64,000 nucleotides of DNA from Aradus depressus. Taxonomy: Eukaryota > Arthropoda > Insecta > Hemiptera > Aradidae. This document shows, piece after piece, positions 11,058-23,879 of this stretch. Below the pieces are notes generated by a model. That model was not told the origin of the DNA, ran no database searches, and saw only the letters and a program-made list of their open reading frames with translations. The position numbers and the translations under genes were made by a program. The stretch's first letter is position 1, and each line of letters opens with the position of its first letter. The stretch covers positions 52,469,087 to 52,533,086 of the forward strand of contig OY759216.1 of NCBI GenBank assembly GCA_963662175.1. Direction: 5' to 3'.

Positions 11058-12986
11058 GAGAAAGACAACTACGGTAACGAGGTGTCCAAGCTGGCTAGGC
11101 CGCTCCCTGTTGAATACTTACTAGTGGACGTTCCTGTATCCACTCCTCTCTCACCTTTGTATACATTCAGGACGGATCCAACTAAAACACACTTTCCTGT
11201 TGAAAATAGGTATTACTTTAAGTTTCTTTTACCTTCTTCGTTCTTGGTGACTTCTGAAATAAGTATAGTTTTAACATTAACACTAAACAACCAAGTTCCA
11301 TTATCAACAGTCTGCATCTTATATTCGTATTTTTGTATAAAGGTATATTATGTATAATATAATATATTATAATATAAGAGTATATTATAAGAATTATATC
11401 TAGGAATATTTATTATTGTTATATTTATATACAGCTATATATATATTTTTTTTTTCTAGGTTACTTGATAAGCACATTCAAGACTTCAACGCTTTTTCGA
11501 CCTACATCCACCAGTTTGCTGCAGATCAATTCCTATTGGCTGTCTCAGACTTTCATGTTCTTATTTACTTGGCAACAATGGAGATGCTTCCAATGAAGGT
11601 AAACATTTTGTATAAATATTTATGTGCAACTAGTTGTTTCACTTTCTGGAAGCCTCCTATCATGCTCATACAAGGACATAAGAACACCAAAGCCAGCCCC
11701 CCCCCCCCCCCCCCCCCCCTCCCCCCCGCGTAGTAACCGCTCAGTCACCAAAGCCCTCTCAAAATGGCAACACTGACCTACCCAACTATTTTCTTTCAGT
11801 ATATTAACTCCAGCGAGCCAAGTTTGTGGACAGTCACTCCAACCACTTAACAATCAAGGCCCACGTATGTAGATGCGATAATAGAAAGTCAAATGTCATA
11901 TTTCTTTAAGTCGCCTCGACTCCAGTAATATCATGTCCCACCAAGCACTCTTGTTAACAAAAATAATTTCTTCCCCTCCCCTAGAATTTTCCGATCCAAT
12001 TTGACCTTCGAACAGAGAGATCAAAGCTTAGTGAGTGTGAGAAATGTGTATTTATTCCCTCCTCTTTTCTTTTTTAAAAAACGTGTAAAGTGTTATGGTT
12101 TTGGAATCTCTTTGCCAAAATCTCAAAAAGAAAAGAGATGACCTTGATGTCTCAATACTGTTATAAAAATGATGAAAAATGGATTCTGTCCAACCATGAT
12201 CACCATATTTGATATTAACACGTTTAGTAAACATTTGACATGTCTCTTCCATTTCCATTTAGATTGGAACAAAATACCAACGCTTATAACACTCCTAATT
12301 CTCATTTTCGAGTATTTGTTTTCAAGTTGTCTTTGGACAAAAAATTCTTACAAAAGTAGTTGAGCATTTTTTAATATATGATGCACATGACAGAAATTTT
12401 CATTCATCATCTGGTGTAATTATAGTATAAAGTTAATTATAGTAGTGGAGAAAGTATTATATATTGTATCAGATATTGTTTTCAATGCTTTTGTGAAACT
12501 TTATACGAAAATATTGAAGAAATAACTGAAATTATGATATCAGAGCTACAATAGCTACTCGTGTACTCTGGTGGCCGAGTTAGAAACGAAACTACCATAT
12601 CTTCATTCACTAACAATAAGAATAACTTCATATGTGAGCGTCAAATTCTTAGGTCTTTTAGGATATAATATGCCGAGCAATGTACGACTATTTGATGCTC
12701 GAGTGTATGGCCTGATCACACCCTTTAGTCCCATTTAGCTATGACTTTTACTCTGTTGTTCTGTGTTTAGGACTTCATGGGACCGCTACTGAAGGCTGTG
12801 AAGGAGCGGGACGAGGTAGGAGCTAATGAGTGGGCACTCTCAGAGCAATGGGCCACTGTGAAGGAACTGGTAGCCTCAAGTCGGAGCCCCGGGGGCGGGA
12901 CCGGGACCGAGTGGACCTGCCCCCACTGCACCTTCCTCAATCTGCCTCATCTCACCGCCTGTGACATGTGTTCCCTGCCTAGGTAG
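11058..12986 (+). CDS. NPLOC4: Nuclear protein localization protein 4 homolog (NPL4), C-terminal three exons
   Basis: Exons 11058-11209, 11460-11598 and 12771-12986 join with GT/AG sites and matching phases (AG|G, then phase 0) to encode the last 168 residues. The protein is recognised by LARPLPVEYL, the motif SDFHVLIYLAT, SEQWATVKEL, and the terminal Npl4 zinc finger (NZF) with C-x2-C and C-x2-C, ending DMCSLPR. NPL4 pairs with UFD1 to recruit p97/VCP to ubiquitinated substrates in ER-associated degradation. The NZF binds ubiquitin. The family is about 600 residues, so roughly the first 430 are not here; I did not find those exons on the plus strand upstream in this window. They may lie left of position 1, which would nest the TRIM-like gene in an NPLOC4 intron. 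The stop is TAG followed directly by a second TAG. Confidence 0.93.
11698..11728. repeat. Poly-C / poly-G tract
   Basis: An almost pure C run with a single T interruption sits in the intron between the second and last NPLOC4 exons here. Such tracts can form G-quadruplexes on the opposite strand. Confidence 0.9.
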
Positions 12987-13470
12987 TAGACCAACCCTCC
13001 CACCTTCACACTACCAGTCCAGTCTCCAGGAACCCCCGGGGGCGGGACCGGGACCGAGTGGACCTGCCCCCACTGCACCTTTCTCAATCTGCCTCATCTC
13101 ACCGCCTGTGACATGTGTTCCCTGCCTAGGTAGTAGACCAACCCTCCCACCTTCACTCTACCTGTCCAGACTCCAGGAACCCCCGGGGGCGGAACCGGGA
13201 CCGATAGTAGCTGCCCTCCCACTGCACCTTCCTCAAACTCCCTCCTACCTTCACTCTACCTGTCCAGACTCCAGGAACCCCCGGGGGCGGGACCGGAACC
13301 GATAGTAGCTGCCTTCTCACTGCACTTTCCTCAAACTCCCTCCTACCTTCACTCTACCTGTCCAGTCTCCAGGAACCCCCGAGGGCGGGACCGGAACCGA
13401 TAGTAGCTGCCTTCTCACTGCACTTTCCTCAAACTCCCTCCTACCTTCACTCTATTAGTCCAGTTCAGTC
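12884..13470 (+). repeat. Tandem duplication of the NPLOC4 zinc-finger coding end
   Basis: A block beginning at the CCCCGGGGGCGG motif in the last exon recurs downstream. The first G of that motif lies at 12891, 13038, 13185, 13283 and 13381, so spacings are 147, 147, 98 and 98. The second copy (about 13032-13132) repeats the whole NZF coding segment, including WTCPHCTF and CDMCSLPR, in the same frame after the double TAG stop. Later copies have lost the finger and keep only the linker. All multiples are 49 or 98/147 bases. Confidence 0.92.
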
Positions 13471-13556
13471 CTGGCTTGCCAGCATAAATACGGGATGGAG
13501 TCCAGGTCAAGAGAGTCCAATGAATACACATACAACTTTCCTGTCCATTTATTTTC

Positions 13557-13562
13557 AATAAA
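13557..13562 (+). terminator. Polyadenylation signal AATAAA, likely for NPLOC4
   Basis: AATAAA lies about 570 bases after the NPLOC4 stop, beyond the tandem repeat block. It is the first good canonical hexamer downstream, so the zinc-finger duplicate would lie inside the 3' UTR. Confidence 0.55.
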
Positions 13563-14150
13563 TACTCGACAGTTTGCCCTCATACAGCGTCGCCTAGTGT
13601 TCAGGAAGGAATGTCTCTTGAAGTTGAATGGGAAGCAACAAAAACATGTTTATGAGTAATGACGAGAAACGGTAACTATCAGTGATGAAACTTACCAGCC
13701 CAAAACAGGCTTAGTGTGATAGAGACGGAGGAACATGCTCCTAGGGGTTATCTTTTACACTTTTGAGATAGATGCTCAAAGAAAGGTACCTTATATTTTA
13801 AATACACTTTGTTTTCATTACGAAAGAATTTAATAATTATAATCAAAAGTTTCCTTATTTTTCAAAACTTTTATTGTGTGGGGGGAAAAAATGTAAAAGC
13901 AAGAGAAGCTCTTCATATGGGTCATAATTCAGTTTATTAATATTTTAAAAGTTAGGTCCACTCGAGACTCTGTGTGGTTTCTTATTAAAAGAGCTGGCTT
14001 GCCTCTTTTCAAAACAATTCCAATGGTCATATTGGAATATGAAACACGGTCATATTGTGGAAACTTGTAATAAATAAATAAAACTAACTTCTTTTTTTGA
14101 AGTTGAGGAAAAATATTCTTGATTTGAGACTAGTATAATGTTCACTTGAT

Positions 14151-14550
14151 GAAGCTGGTTTGAAATAAACAACAAATTGTCCTTCCGTCTCCCCAAAATA
14201 TAAATATTTGTAACATTTTTATTGACGCTTTGCCATTATTCAGTTATTATTTTTCATATGGTAGTAAATATTTAAATCTGATCAGTTAAACGACATTTGT
14301 TCTGGTAACTAACATTCCAATTAATTGTTGAAGAACCAGGTCACATGGTGTTTACTAGATCAGATTTTAATATCGACTACCATATGAAAAATAATGGTTA
14401 TATATAAATATTATATATAAAAATGGTTTATATTGTCACAAAAGTTTGATAATAATAAAGCCTGAATAATGGCGAAGCGTGAGTAAAAATATTATAAATA
14501 TATTTTGGGTAGAAGGAAGGACAATTTGTTGTTTGTTTCAAAACCTATTC
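14151..14550. mobile_element. Foldback MITE, about 400 bp
   Basis: The two ends are long imperfect inverted repeats. GGTTTGAAATAAACAACAA near 14156 pairs with the reverse complement near 14545. Both arms continue through AATTGTCCTTCC, CCAAAATATA and GCCATTATTCAG, and an inner pair around CATATGAAAAATAAT is also seen. No coding sequence, so non-autonomous. Confidence 0.8.
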
Positions 14551-14840
14551 AAAAATAAGTTTGTATGAATTCCAATCGGCTGAGGAGGAAACTGGAAACT
14601 GCGAGACGGGGGTCAAAGGTGGCCAACTTGTTTGTGTATAATATACTGAAGAAATAATAACCAACCATGATGTAGTGTAAAAATAATGCAAAAAATAATA
14701 ATATTGATTGTAATTATAAACCAAAGAAGGAAGACAAGCAATTAGTCTCTCATTTAGCTTTAGAGACATTCCGTTCATTACACTAGACTTGTGTAACATC
14801 TGATTAAAAAATAAAGATAAACATATGTTTTTTTTTTTTA

Positions 14841-14993
14841 AATATTGACTATTTCACAAAATTTATGGGAGTACTTTCGGTATTGTTGCCATCTTCAGCC
14901 AAGACTTATCAAATAATAGTATCGTGTATAAACCATGGCTGGAGATGGTAGCAACACCGAAAGTCCTCTGTATTTTGTGAAATAGACAATATT
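14841..14993. mobile_element. Foldback MITE, family with AGTACTTTCGGTA core
   Basis: Arms beginning AATATTGACTATTTCACAAA and ending in the reverse complement, with GGAGTACTTTCGGTATTG / CAACACCGAAAGTCC inside, form an inverted repeat of about 150 bp. The core GTACTTTCGGTATT and CATCTTCAGCCAA is shared with the larger hairpin at 41773-42056, so the two belong to one family. Confidence 0.75.
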
Positions 14994-17990
14994 AAAAACA
15001 AATAAAAAACATATATTTTTCTTAATTTTTTATTACATCTCTGCAAAAAAAATTTAAGTATCATTAAGTTGTGATTGTTTAATGTAAATAGTGAATAGTT
15101 GGTTGTATCGTTGGAATCTTCTGTACTTTCTATTTCTGGGTTTTATTTTATTATAATTTTTTTGATGGAGTTTGTTTAATTGTTAGGATATGGTAAACGT
15201 ATCATTACGTTGTCAAAACAGGCTTACTACTATATAATATCACTGGAAATTCCCTGTAGGTAACGGAGCTCCTGAGAAAATTTAATTAATAATGTCTAGT
15301 CAAAAATAATTAATAGCGAAAAATCGACGTAGCCGTGCTAGAAATCAAATAATGCTAAATCTGCGAGCTGTACGTATATTCATAATATTATACAGAGTAG
15401 CATTTACTGTTTAAAACTATTGTTACCTATAATGAATATCTAAATTTGACTATAATTTCAATGAGAATTGCTGTTAGATATCATAAATATCTATACTTTG
15501 ATTATAATTAAAATGAGTGATGCAAATTTTCCTTTGTTTTTTTGTATTTAATATACTAAATAAATGTTTATTCCCAAAAACATTACATTTTTTTCATTCA
15601 AACCCACTTTTTTCAATATTGTTCATGTGACTTGATTTTAAAAACTGTTAAAATATATTGTAAATGCATTAAGAAACAACGTCCAATAAGACTTGAGGTG
15701 ACAAGACATTATTATTTAAATTTTCTCAGGAGCACGATGAGGTAGTGAACCGCATTATACTGTAATAGGCCAAGCGCCATTTTTATGTTAATAGTTATAT
15801 TATAACTAGGTATATTATATTTTGACTATAATTTAGGGATACAACAAACCCAAAAAACATATTATGTACTCAGTGGAACTGGCTGTGGTACCTCCACATC
15901 CTCCACCAGCCAAAGATCTCTAACTTTCCTTTATTTTATACTTATATTCCATCTTGTATTATTTTTCAGCCTCTCATTATTCCTCTTTTATTATAATTCA
16001 ATTCATCTATTTTAGTCCAATTGTTTCATTTTTTAATTTAGAAAAAAATAATAAATAAAACAACAAAATTTTCTTGTAAACACAAGGTTAATGTAGTATT
16101 TAGAATGATTAAAATTTCGTTGTTCTTTTCATGTAAATTTATTTATTTATTTATTTTTAATAATTTTCTTTGATTTAACTTTTCGGGAAAAGTGTTCTAA
16201 GAAAAAAAAAAAAATAATAAAATAAAAAAATCAAGTTTTGTTTATTCTAAAAATGTTGAGTTGGCACTTAATTGTTTATTGTTTTGGATTTTTAAATAGT
16301 AGAGGTTTATACCCTTAATTTTTTCCAACTTTTTTCTTTTACACAAGTGGTTAAATAAAAAATAGTTTAAAAAAAATTATTATTTAATAAGAATTAATTA
16401 CAGATTAAGTAGTTTATACATATAATGTGTTTAGTAAGGTTAATTTTTTAACGGAGGATCTCTGACCAAAGGTGTAACACATACCCTAACGCAGTCCAAA
16501 ATATTCATTTATAATAATTATTATTTACATGAAAGTTTCTTGGATGGGGAAGAAGTGAAGTGATTGACAAATTACCAGTGGTGGCATCTTGTGGTTCACT
16601 GTTCACAAAGTGTCAATAGGAGCCAGCTGTTTGTTTTTGTAACAAAAAATGAGCTGAATTCAAAAAATGTTTGTTACCATTTTATTTTATCCATCAGGAA
16701 CAAAAACAACGATTAATTTTCCTTAATATCTTTTCAAAGGATCATCATCTCAAAAATGTTACTCTTTTGGGATTCTGTGCAAAAATATATTCACTTTTTT
16801 GATGAATGATAGGTGCAACAGTGGAGCCACAATCATGTTCTGCGGGGAAATTAAACTCGACTACTCCAAGGAAAAAAAATGTAATTTTCGGAATGTATTT
16901 TACATATTTTGGCTGGTAACTGGAAAATTGTACCGGACAGAAGAAACTTGTCAGACTTAAAATAAAGATTTTACACGTAGGTCATCCATTCCTCTCTGGG
17001 TTTATATAACACCACAATCTAACTTATCCGACGAACTAGTCAAAGAAAAATAATCAAATATAGATATTTTTAGACATGAGTGTGTTGCTTTTTGGAGTTG
17101 CAGTCTCTAAATCTCATCGAACTCTTCATTTTCAACTGGGTATTTTGGATTTTTGAGATATTTCTATTTTTCATGTACCCCTTCTCGTTCCTTTCAGCTT
17201 TGCGAGATAAATGTATAATAGAACCTATGGCCCATGTTTAGTCCATAATTGCCGTTTTCTATTGGTGTATCTGTTAATTATTTTCATTCAAAACCTCCGT
17301 CATTTCATATAAAACTAGATTAATGATGTTTAAATCTACATATAATAATTGTTTGATTTTCCACGCTAATATTTAATAATATTTAGAGAAAGAATATCTT
17401 GTTCTCAACAAATTCTCTTTATTTTTATTTATTTGTACACTTATTACAGTTATTTCTTAGTTTTATAGAATCTAAATGATTCAAATGAAAAATAAAGAGC
17501 TTAATTACTCTGAAGTTTATTTGTATTAAAATTGCATTAACAATTTTTTTTTGTTATGTTTTTTAAAGCTTGATTTCTTGTTTCTTTCAGTGAACTATTA
17601 TATACATAATATTTTTTTATATTATAACAAGTGAACTTATTCTGTGAATTTTTGAATTGGTAAGCTCTTATGTAAATAAAAATAATGTTAAAAATTAGTA
17701 ATATAATTTGTATTTTGGATTAGTTGTTAAAAAAACAATTTTGTACTTCTAATTCGGTCTATGTCTGAATAAATGCAAATTATAATATTTGTTTGATTTT
17801 CCTAAGTGATCCATGTTTCTATTTTCTGTAGTTTTATATTATCAGACTAAATTATTGGTCGGAACTAAGAGGAAAGGTTCGAAGATGTGTTGAAACCAAA
17901 AACAGAATTTGGAAAGTGAAACGGAAATACAAATTAAGCTAAATGCTCAGTTAGAGTGAAATTTTATGATGTTGCATTACTACGCTGCTC

Positions 17991-19430
17991 CATAAAAAAA
18001 CCGGCGCAATCTGAAAATTTGATTCTTTTGTTGTAATTATTTTTTGTTTGGATCAAATGTTGTTTAGAATGAGTATAGGGAGAAATTAATCCTCTGTGTA
18101 ATTACTATCGAGGCTTTTGAATCTCGTGATCCTTAAAAGTTGAAGTTTGGATGGATAACAAGACAACGGTCGTTTATCCTCTGTATTCCGCATCTTTCTC
18201 CAGGTCATTTTGCGATTTTATCCGAGAAAGATCCGTTCTTGTTAAATTAGTGATGACACCTGAACAAGTGGCCCGTGCTGGAGGCAGATGGGCGTAGCCA
18301 GCGTTAGGTGGCGCATGCTTTAGGTCTCCCGGAAACAACAAATCTAGAACTATCCAATGCTATAGGGAGACAGGGCAGTACACAAGGAGGCAGGGTTCAG
18401 GTCGACCGAGAGGCACTGGTCCGCATGACGACAGATTTTTATTGGTCCACACGTTACACGTTAAGGATTTCAACTGCTTCAGAGGCTTGCCAGAGACTCC
18501 GTACTGTCCGTGGAGTGGAAAAGAGTGCCGAGACTGTAAGAAGAAGACTGCAGGAGATGATCTTAAGACCCAGGAAGCCAGCCATGGGTCTCTTTTGACC
18601 GCAGATCATCGAAGATTGCGTAAGGAGTTTGCTAGAGAGCACCGTAATTGGACGGAAGAAGATTGGAGCAATATCCTCTTCTCAGATGAGTCCCGTTTGA
18701 CTCTCCATAGAGCAGACGGTACGTTCCATGCCCCATGGCCGGAAGAGTGCAATTTGGAGGCGGGTCTGTTTTGGTGTGGGGAGCGATATCTTTACAAGCA
18801 AGGACGGACTTCCACATCTTCAACCAGGCATCAGTGAACGCTGAATTGTACATAAGAGAAATTAGCTCCGTTCATTGGTGAAAATTTTATGCTAATGCAT
18901 GATAAAGCAAGGTCCCATGTCGCTGACTGTGTTATGCAGTACCTACAAGAAGTCAGTACTCAAACCATCAGGTGGCCAGCTCCCCTTAAACCCGATAGAG
19001 CACCTTTGGGACGAGCTTGGACGACATTTGAGGAGACGTCATGACCCTCCCAGCAGCTTAGATGAGCTATGAATTGCTCTGGTAGACAGCTGGGAGGACA
19101 TATCCCAGGACACCCTCAAAAACCTCATAAGGAATATACCAAGGAGGCTAGAAGAAGTTCTTCAGGCATGAGGTGGTACAATAAAGTACTGAAAACAAAC
19201 GTGCTACGAAAGACATAAGAAAAATTGTATTTTTTTAGTTTTTTTTAGTCTTTTTTTTCGTTAATTTTATTAAAAAATTAATTTCTTTAGTTTTCCAAGC
19301 ATTTTGATTTTTCTCGCCTAATTCCAAATGAAATTTGCTGCACTCTAAACTATATTTGATCCAAGAAAAAAAACAGAATTACAACAAAAAATGAAATGTT
19401 CAGAGTGCGCTGGTTTTTTTTTTGTATGTA
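17991..19430 (+). mobile_element. Tc1-type DNA transposon, degenerate
   Basis: Terminal inverted repeats of about 80-90 bp bound the element. The left end reads CCGGCGCAATCTGAAAA and continues to TTGGATCAAATGTTGTTTAGA (about 17991-18072). The right end is its reverse complement with scattered differences (about 19345-19430). A TA-rich flank fits the family, but the exact target duplication is not certain. The interior holds a broken Tc1-like transposase. Confidence 0.85.
18248..19171 (+). pseudogene. Tc1-like transposase pseudogene
   Basis: Fragments of a DDE transposase appear in different frames. An N-terminal helix-turn-helix-like part lies at about 18250-18600. FSDESRLTLHRADG, with the first catalytic Asp, is at about 18679-18720. 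A DKARSHVADCV segment, normally DNARPH in the family and holding the second Asp, is at about 18901. NPIEHLWDELGRHLRRR, with the third acidic residue, is at about 18990. Frameshifts and stops separate these segments, so no functional transposase can be made. Confidence 0.85.
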
Positions 19431-19439
19431 TTATAAAAA

Positions 19440-19900
19440 ATATGTGATATCGCCATTAAAGGACTTTCTTATATCAACCACGCTTATAGATATATGCAAT
19501 ACAATTTAAACATTATTTTGAAATGTTTCGCAAGGAAATTTATTTTTCATTCTTTGAGGTGCTAATTAGTCGTATTGATCATATTTCAAATTTGAGGACT
19601 TAAGAGCGATTGGGAATTTAATAATGAAGATTTTTGGTAGGAAACAATTTTACGATTGGACTAACTGTTTAATATGTGTTTTAAAATTACATTTCAGGAC
19701 GAGTTTCGGCATGTATCTCAAAAATCGGACGACTTGCGAAAGATCGTATTTCATATAAAATCTGCTTTTTCTACAACTATTACTTGAAAAGAAAATATAT
19801 TTGATTAGGTCATAAACATAAGCGGAATCTTGTAAAAGGCACTTATGACCCGGAGTAAAGTGGTCTCAATTTTCGTCCGATTTCGGCCAAAATCGAATCA
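19440..19900. repeat. Dispersed repeat, copy 1 of 2
   Basis: It shares blocks with 42905-43690: the 'CTTTCTTATATCAACCACGCT' start, a TTATTTTTCA-TTTGAGG block, a TTGAGGACTTA block and GGTCTCAAT near the end. Divergence is high with indels. It lies directly next to the Tc1 element. Class unknown. Confidence 0.6.
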
Positions 19901-20699
19901 AATCTAAGTTAGCACAAGCCACATTTAATTAATAGTTAACAACTACAGTAAATTAATTAACCGAAATATATTGCTCCAGTTTACTGGAACTCGCTCATAT
20001 CAGATTAGAAAAACTCGGTCCCAATGCGTTCCTATCGGACACTCTAGCAACCCAGTAAAAGCTAGCGGAGCTACTTAAGTTTGTTTTTTTGGCAACCAAA
20101 CCCACTTCACACACAAATGTATCCTTACAGGTCCATGTTGGCGGCAGTATGAAGTATCGGGATAAAAGTCTAAAGACTGGACTGCAACTGCATTCTTCCC
20201 GGTTATTTTAGAAGAAATACCCGAAGACTTCCAACAATTTTAACCAATAAAGTTTTTTTTAAATTTTTTTAACAAATATTTGTTGTATGTTTTTAAGCTG
20301 TAGAATATAAGGCTGTTTTACACACGTATGAATGACTGCGTTGACATTGTGTAACGTAACCTGAACCGGTGAACAGAAAGGCTAAAACTCGCCTGTGGAC
20401 GTAGTTTTACTTCTTATATTGAAGTTCCACATTTAAGCTTGGACAGGAGTCACGGAAACAAACTAAATATTGGATTAAATTATTTGTGTTTAGATTAGAT
20501 TTAATAAAGAAGTTGTACGTTTTCATTTGTACAGTTAATAGACCCAAAACACCCAACAAAATAGAAATTGAAGATGAAAACGTTCATAAAACAACAAAAG
20601 AACCTATTCTAGCTAGGCCTACTTAGCAGAAATATATGCAATACTGCTGTTTGAAAACACCAAAATAAAAAAATGATTAAAAGAATAAAAATTAAAAAA

Positions 20700-21142
20700 A
20701 TGTCTGCTCTCAAGTAGGTACCTCTAGAGCCGACCTTTGGAGCATGTTATTATACTGTCCGACAGTCTCAGTGTAGTAACAGCTCTCAGAAATCCCTTGA
20801 AGATCGACAATCCTCTTTTGTTTGACATCATTCAGCTGCTGATCTGTCTCTCTAAAACCAACACTACCGTTTATCTGCTGTGAATCAAGGGTCACTGCGG
20901 CAACAAGCACACAACGATCAAGTTGACAGGCTGGCCGAGTCGGGGTCTCATGGAGCTCTTGACAACCTCAGACGTCAAAAGTCCATCGATGCTGATATGA
21001 CCGAGGATCCAGCCTTCTATCCCTTCCAAGCCATTAGTTTCACCACCATCATCAAACCAGACACTTCTTCACTTCCATTTGCCGTCTTAGATTCAACCCC
21101 AACCGATTACCTTTCCACCTTCATAAAATCAAAATTTTAGAT
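20700..21142 (+). pseudogene. Non-LTR retrotransposon RNase H fragment
   Basis: In one plus frame (about 20740-20915) the translation includes ILSDSLSVVTALRNP, LLFDIIQLLICL and IKGHCGN, the pattern of a retroelement RNase H with the SDS acidic site. A frame change then gives HNDQVDRLAESGS, matching the C-terminal GNxxADxLA motif with its final Asp. An in-frame stop and a frameshift show decay. Downstream sequence to the stop at 21142 is open but unassigned. Confidence 0.65.
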
Positions 21143-21403
21143 CATCCATTTGGTAGCTACGACGTTATTATTATTATGTTATTACAGCTGACTCCAATCA
21201 TGTCTTGTTAGCCTGTCCACTAACTGCCCTTCACAGAGACGAACTATTTCATTTTTTAATATCCCATCTTGTCCCCGTACCAACTGATAAGAAGAATCAT
21301 AAATAATAGAGTTAGAAATATTGAGATCCTTGACGCTCTTGTCAATTTTATTTCTGCATGATAAAGTTTTATAGTTACTCCAATTCTAATTCTAATTGAG
21401 GGG

Positions 21404-21639
21404 GTTAGAAGCAAAGGGATGTAAGTGACAAATCGGCTGAAATTGAGATATGTGTGTCAACATCTTCCTTGGCACCTACCCTGGACTACTGGCTAAAGAT
21501 CAGAACGATTGTTAGTACCAGTAATGCTGTTACTAGTGGAAAATACCTGGGTAATACCTGAATTTACGATGTAACTATAACTTTGAAGGTAATTCTCTCG
21601 AAATGACATTTTTGTCACTTACATCCCTTTGCTTCTAAC
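21404..21639. mobile_element. MITE with 28-bp terminal inverted repeats
   Basis: GTTAGAAGCAAAGGGATGT at 21404 is matched by its exact reverse complement ending at 21639, extending through AAGTGACAAA. The element is 236 bp and non-coding. The superfamily is not clear from the ends. Confidence 0.8.
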
Positions 21640-22117
21640 CTGCAGTCTACTCTCTTGTAAAATTCTTAACGTAACTTATTTATTTAGTCCCCTCTTGTCA
21701 AATGCGTAACTAACTAGTCATGGCTGATATGCATTGACCATAAGCCAAAAAAAAAAAAATTATAGAAGGGTCATTCTTGTGACTTGTCATAAGTAGGTTT
21801 ATTCTGGAATTGGCCCATTATTCCATTATATATAAACCGGTGTAATATGGAACTCGCTCTTTCTTCCATCCGCAATCGACAACAAAATAGTGTCTTGTTA
21901 CAATCGACTGTTGAAATGTTCCTACAGCCAGTTAGCAATCATGTAAAGGTTCGTTCTATGTTTACCGTTTTTTGGTGCCAGTATCCAGAGTGGTATTCAG
22001 TTTAATATGCTATTATTTATTTGAAGTTATTCGGCAAATGTAATAAGTTCTTTAAATATTTATTTTTTTGTTTTGTAATTAAATCGTATGCATTGTATCC
22101 GCATTTTTTTTTCTCAG

Positions 22118-22454
22118 GAGTTCTGAGGAGGGGGAGTCTCCTTTAAATTGGCAACAGGAAGCCGAGGCTGTGATAAAAGATGTAGAAAATTTAGTTAAAA
22201 TCATCTACATTTCTGATAAGCTTGTTTCAACCAACCACTGCATATATTTGAATGTAACTACATTAGAAGATGATAATTATTGCATTGAATTGTCGGGTTC
22301 CGGGTTTCGCGTAGTTGGTGATGAACACGATAGTAACAATCGTCCACGAAGTTCGTGTTATGATACCCCTTATGCCCTCTTATCTCACATTAGTCAGTCA
22401 TATTATAGTACTTTTGCCAATAAAGTAATTGAAAAATTGTCAAAACTAGAATAA
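22118..22454 (+). CDS. GSKIP: GSK3B-interacting protein (GSKIP) domain exon, C-terminal
   Basis: Preceded by a strong acceptor (T-rich tract, CTCAG at 22113-22117) and ending in TAA at 22452-22454. It encodes about 111 residues with the GSKIP domain: EAEAVIKDVENLVK, a YLNVTTLEDDNYCIEL strand region, and a C-terminal helix FANKVIEKLSKLE. In vertebrates GSKIP is a small A-kinase anchoring protein. It binds the PKA regulatory subunit through the N-terminal helix region and GSK3-beta through the C-terminal leucine helix. Both regions look present, but activity is inferred. The start codon is upstream and unresolved. A candidate first exon from ATG 21847 to a GT at 21943 or 21949 is phase 0. That does not fit the main acceptor, which needs two leading bases; it would fit only an AG at 22127. 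An AATAAA follows at 22488. Confidence 0.88.
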
Positions 22455-22487
22455 AATATGTGTATTTATAATACGAAAATATTGATT

Positions 22488-22493
22488 AATAAA
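22488..22493 (+). terminator. GSKIP: Polyadenylation signal AATAAA of GSKIP
   Basis: Canonical hexamer 33 bases after the GSKIP stop codon. Confidence 0.7.
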
Positions 22494-23879
22494 GCAACCT
22501 GTTTTATACTTGAGAGATGTTTTCCTTGTCTATTATTTGTTTAGGGTTGTCATGTGAGGCACTTCAAGTCCGGGCAATTCCCTGCCAAATCAAGGACTTA
22601 TAAACATGATCCACTCAGAAATCGATAAAATTTCCTTGAGTTTAGTACGATGACGTAAGAAAATGTGTGGATTGTTAAGTAGTATGTGTACTGTTTCTGC
22701 TTAACTTAGGAAGGTCGTCTTGGTCTAGTTTTAAAAGTAATAAAATTACACAAAAATAAAAGATTTAAATGAGAAAGTTATGGCATCAGTCTGGTTCCTT
22801 CATTTCATTTTGGGTACAGCGTATTTCTGAGTCTTAGCTATGAATAATGAAAGTACCCAGTCGCAGAAAAGACCCTTTCGGTCTCTACACTGGTCGTTGG
22901 AATCGTTAGCAATAATCTGTACACAAAACACTCATTTCTTTCTTCAGCTGGCTCGCCAAATCTTTCGTCCTCTTCGTTTCGGTTGTAAATTTTTTTATTT
23001 CCCGTTCAAGTGCATTTCTCATTGATTTTTCGTCCTTACCGGATCCGGGAAGTTCTTAAATTAATACTTTTGATTGGATTGTATTCGAAGACGAAGGAAG
23101 AGTATACCCCAGCTATTTCAAAAAGCTTTCGGAGGTCTACTGTAGTCTCTCAAACTTACATAAAATCCCTACTTGCCTTTTTTAAATATTATACCTTATT
23201 GTTATGTTATTCCCTTAAAATACATACATACTTTTTTTTTAAATATATATATAATTAAAAAAATTAATAAAAACTTCAAATAAATCCCGGGATGGAAAAA
23301 TTTCGATCCCGAATTTGTAAAAAGTGAAAAATGACAGGATTCCAATCCTTGACCATGCGCTTATATGGTTGAGGCACACCTGTTTTTTTAAGATCCTTTT
23401 GTAAAAATAGAATTGTATATAAAATATATATATATATATATATACATACAACACATAAATTTCAGAGTTAAATGATGTCAGAGCAGAATCATCCCTCTTT
23501 ATGGACACCTGAAGGAAACACTTTTGATATAATTTTCAGAAACAGTTAAACCGTTTTTATATCTATTCCCCCCCTCTTCAAGATGTTAAAAGCTGTATAT
23601 TCGTCCCGAATTGTGTCGTTGAGACCTACATAATGATATGTCACACATTACTGTGTATATATATATAGTATAAAACATTTATAAGGGCATTATTACTGCA
23701 CATCCCAATGAATAAATGTAATGCAATATGTGAAAACCAATATTACTTCGGAAAAATCTGTTAGCGGATTTATATAAGAAGAAATCTACAAGAAAAGGGA
23801 TATGCGCCCACCCGGTCGGGGGCCTACCTGTATGTAAGAAACATACTGACAAGTAGTGTGTATTCTTTCTTTCAGAATA

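Larger units (their letters stand above)
13563..17990. other. AT-rich intergenic region with foldback elements, no gene
   Basis: No coding exon recognised. Two inverted-repeat elements are listed separately (14151-14550, 14841-14993). The remainder is AT-rich with poly-T and poly-A runs. Confidence 0.55.

Noticed and set aside
12961..13305. 114-codon proline-rich open frame after NPLOC4
   Set aside because: It is an out-of-frame reading of the duplicated zinc-finger repeat and does not resemble a protein family.
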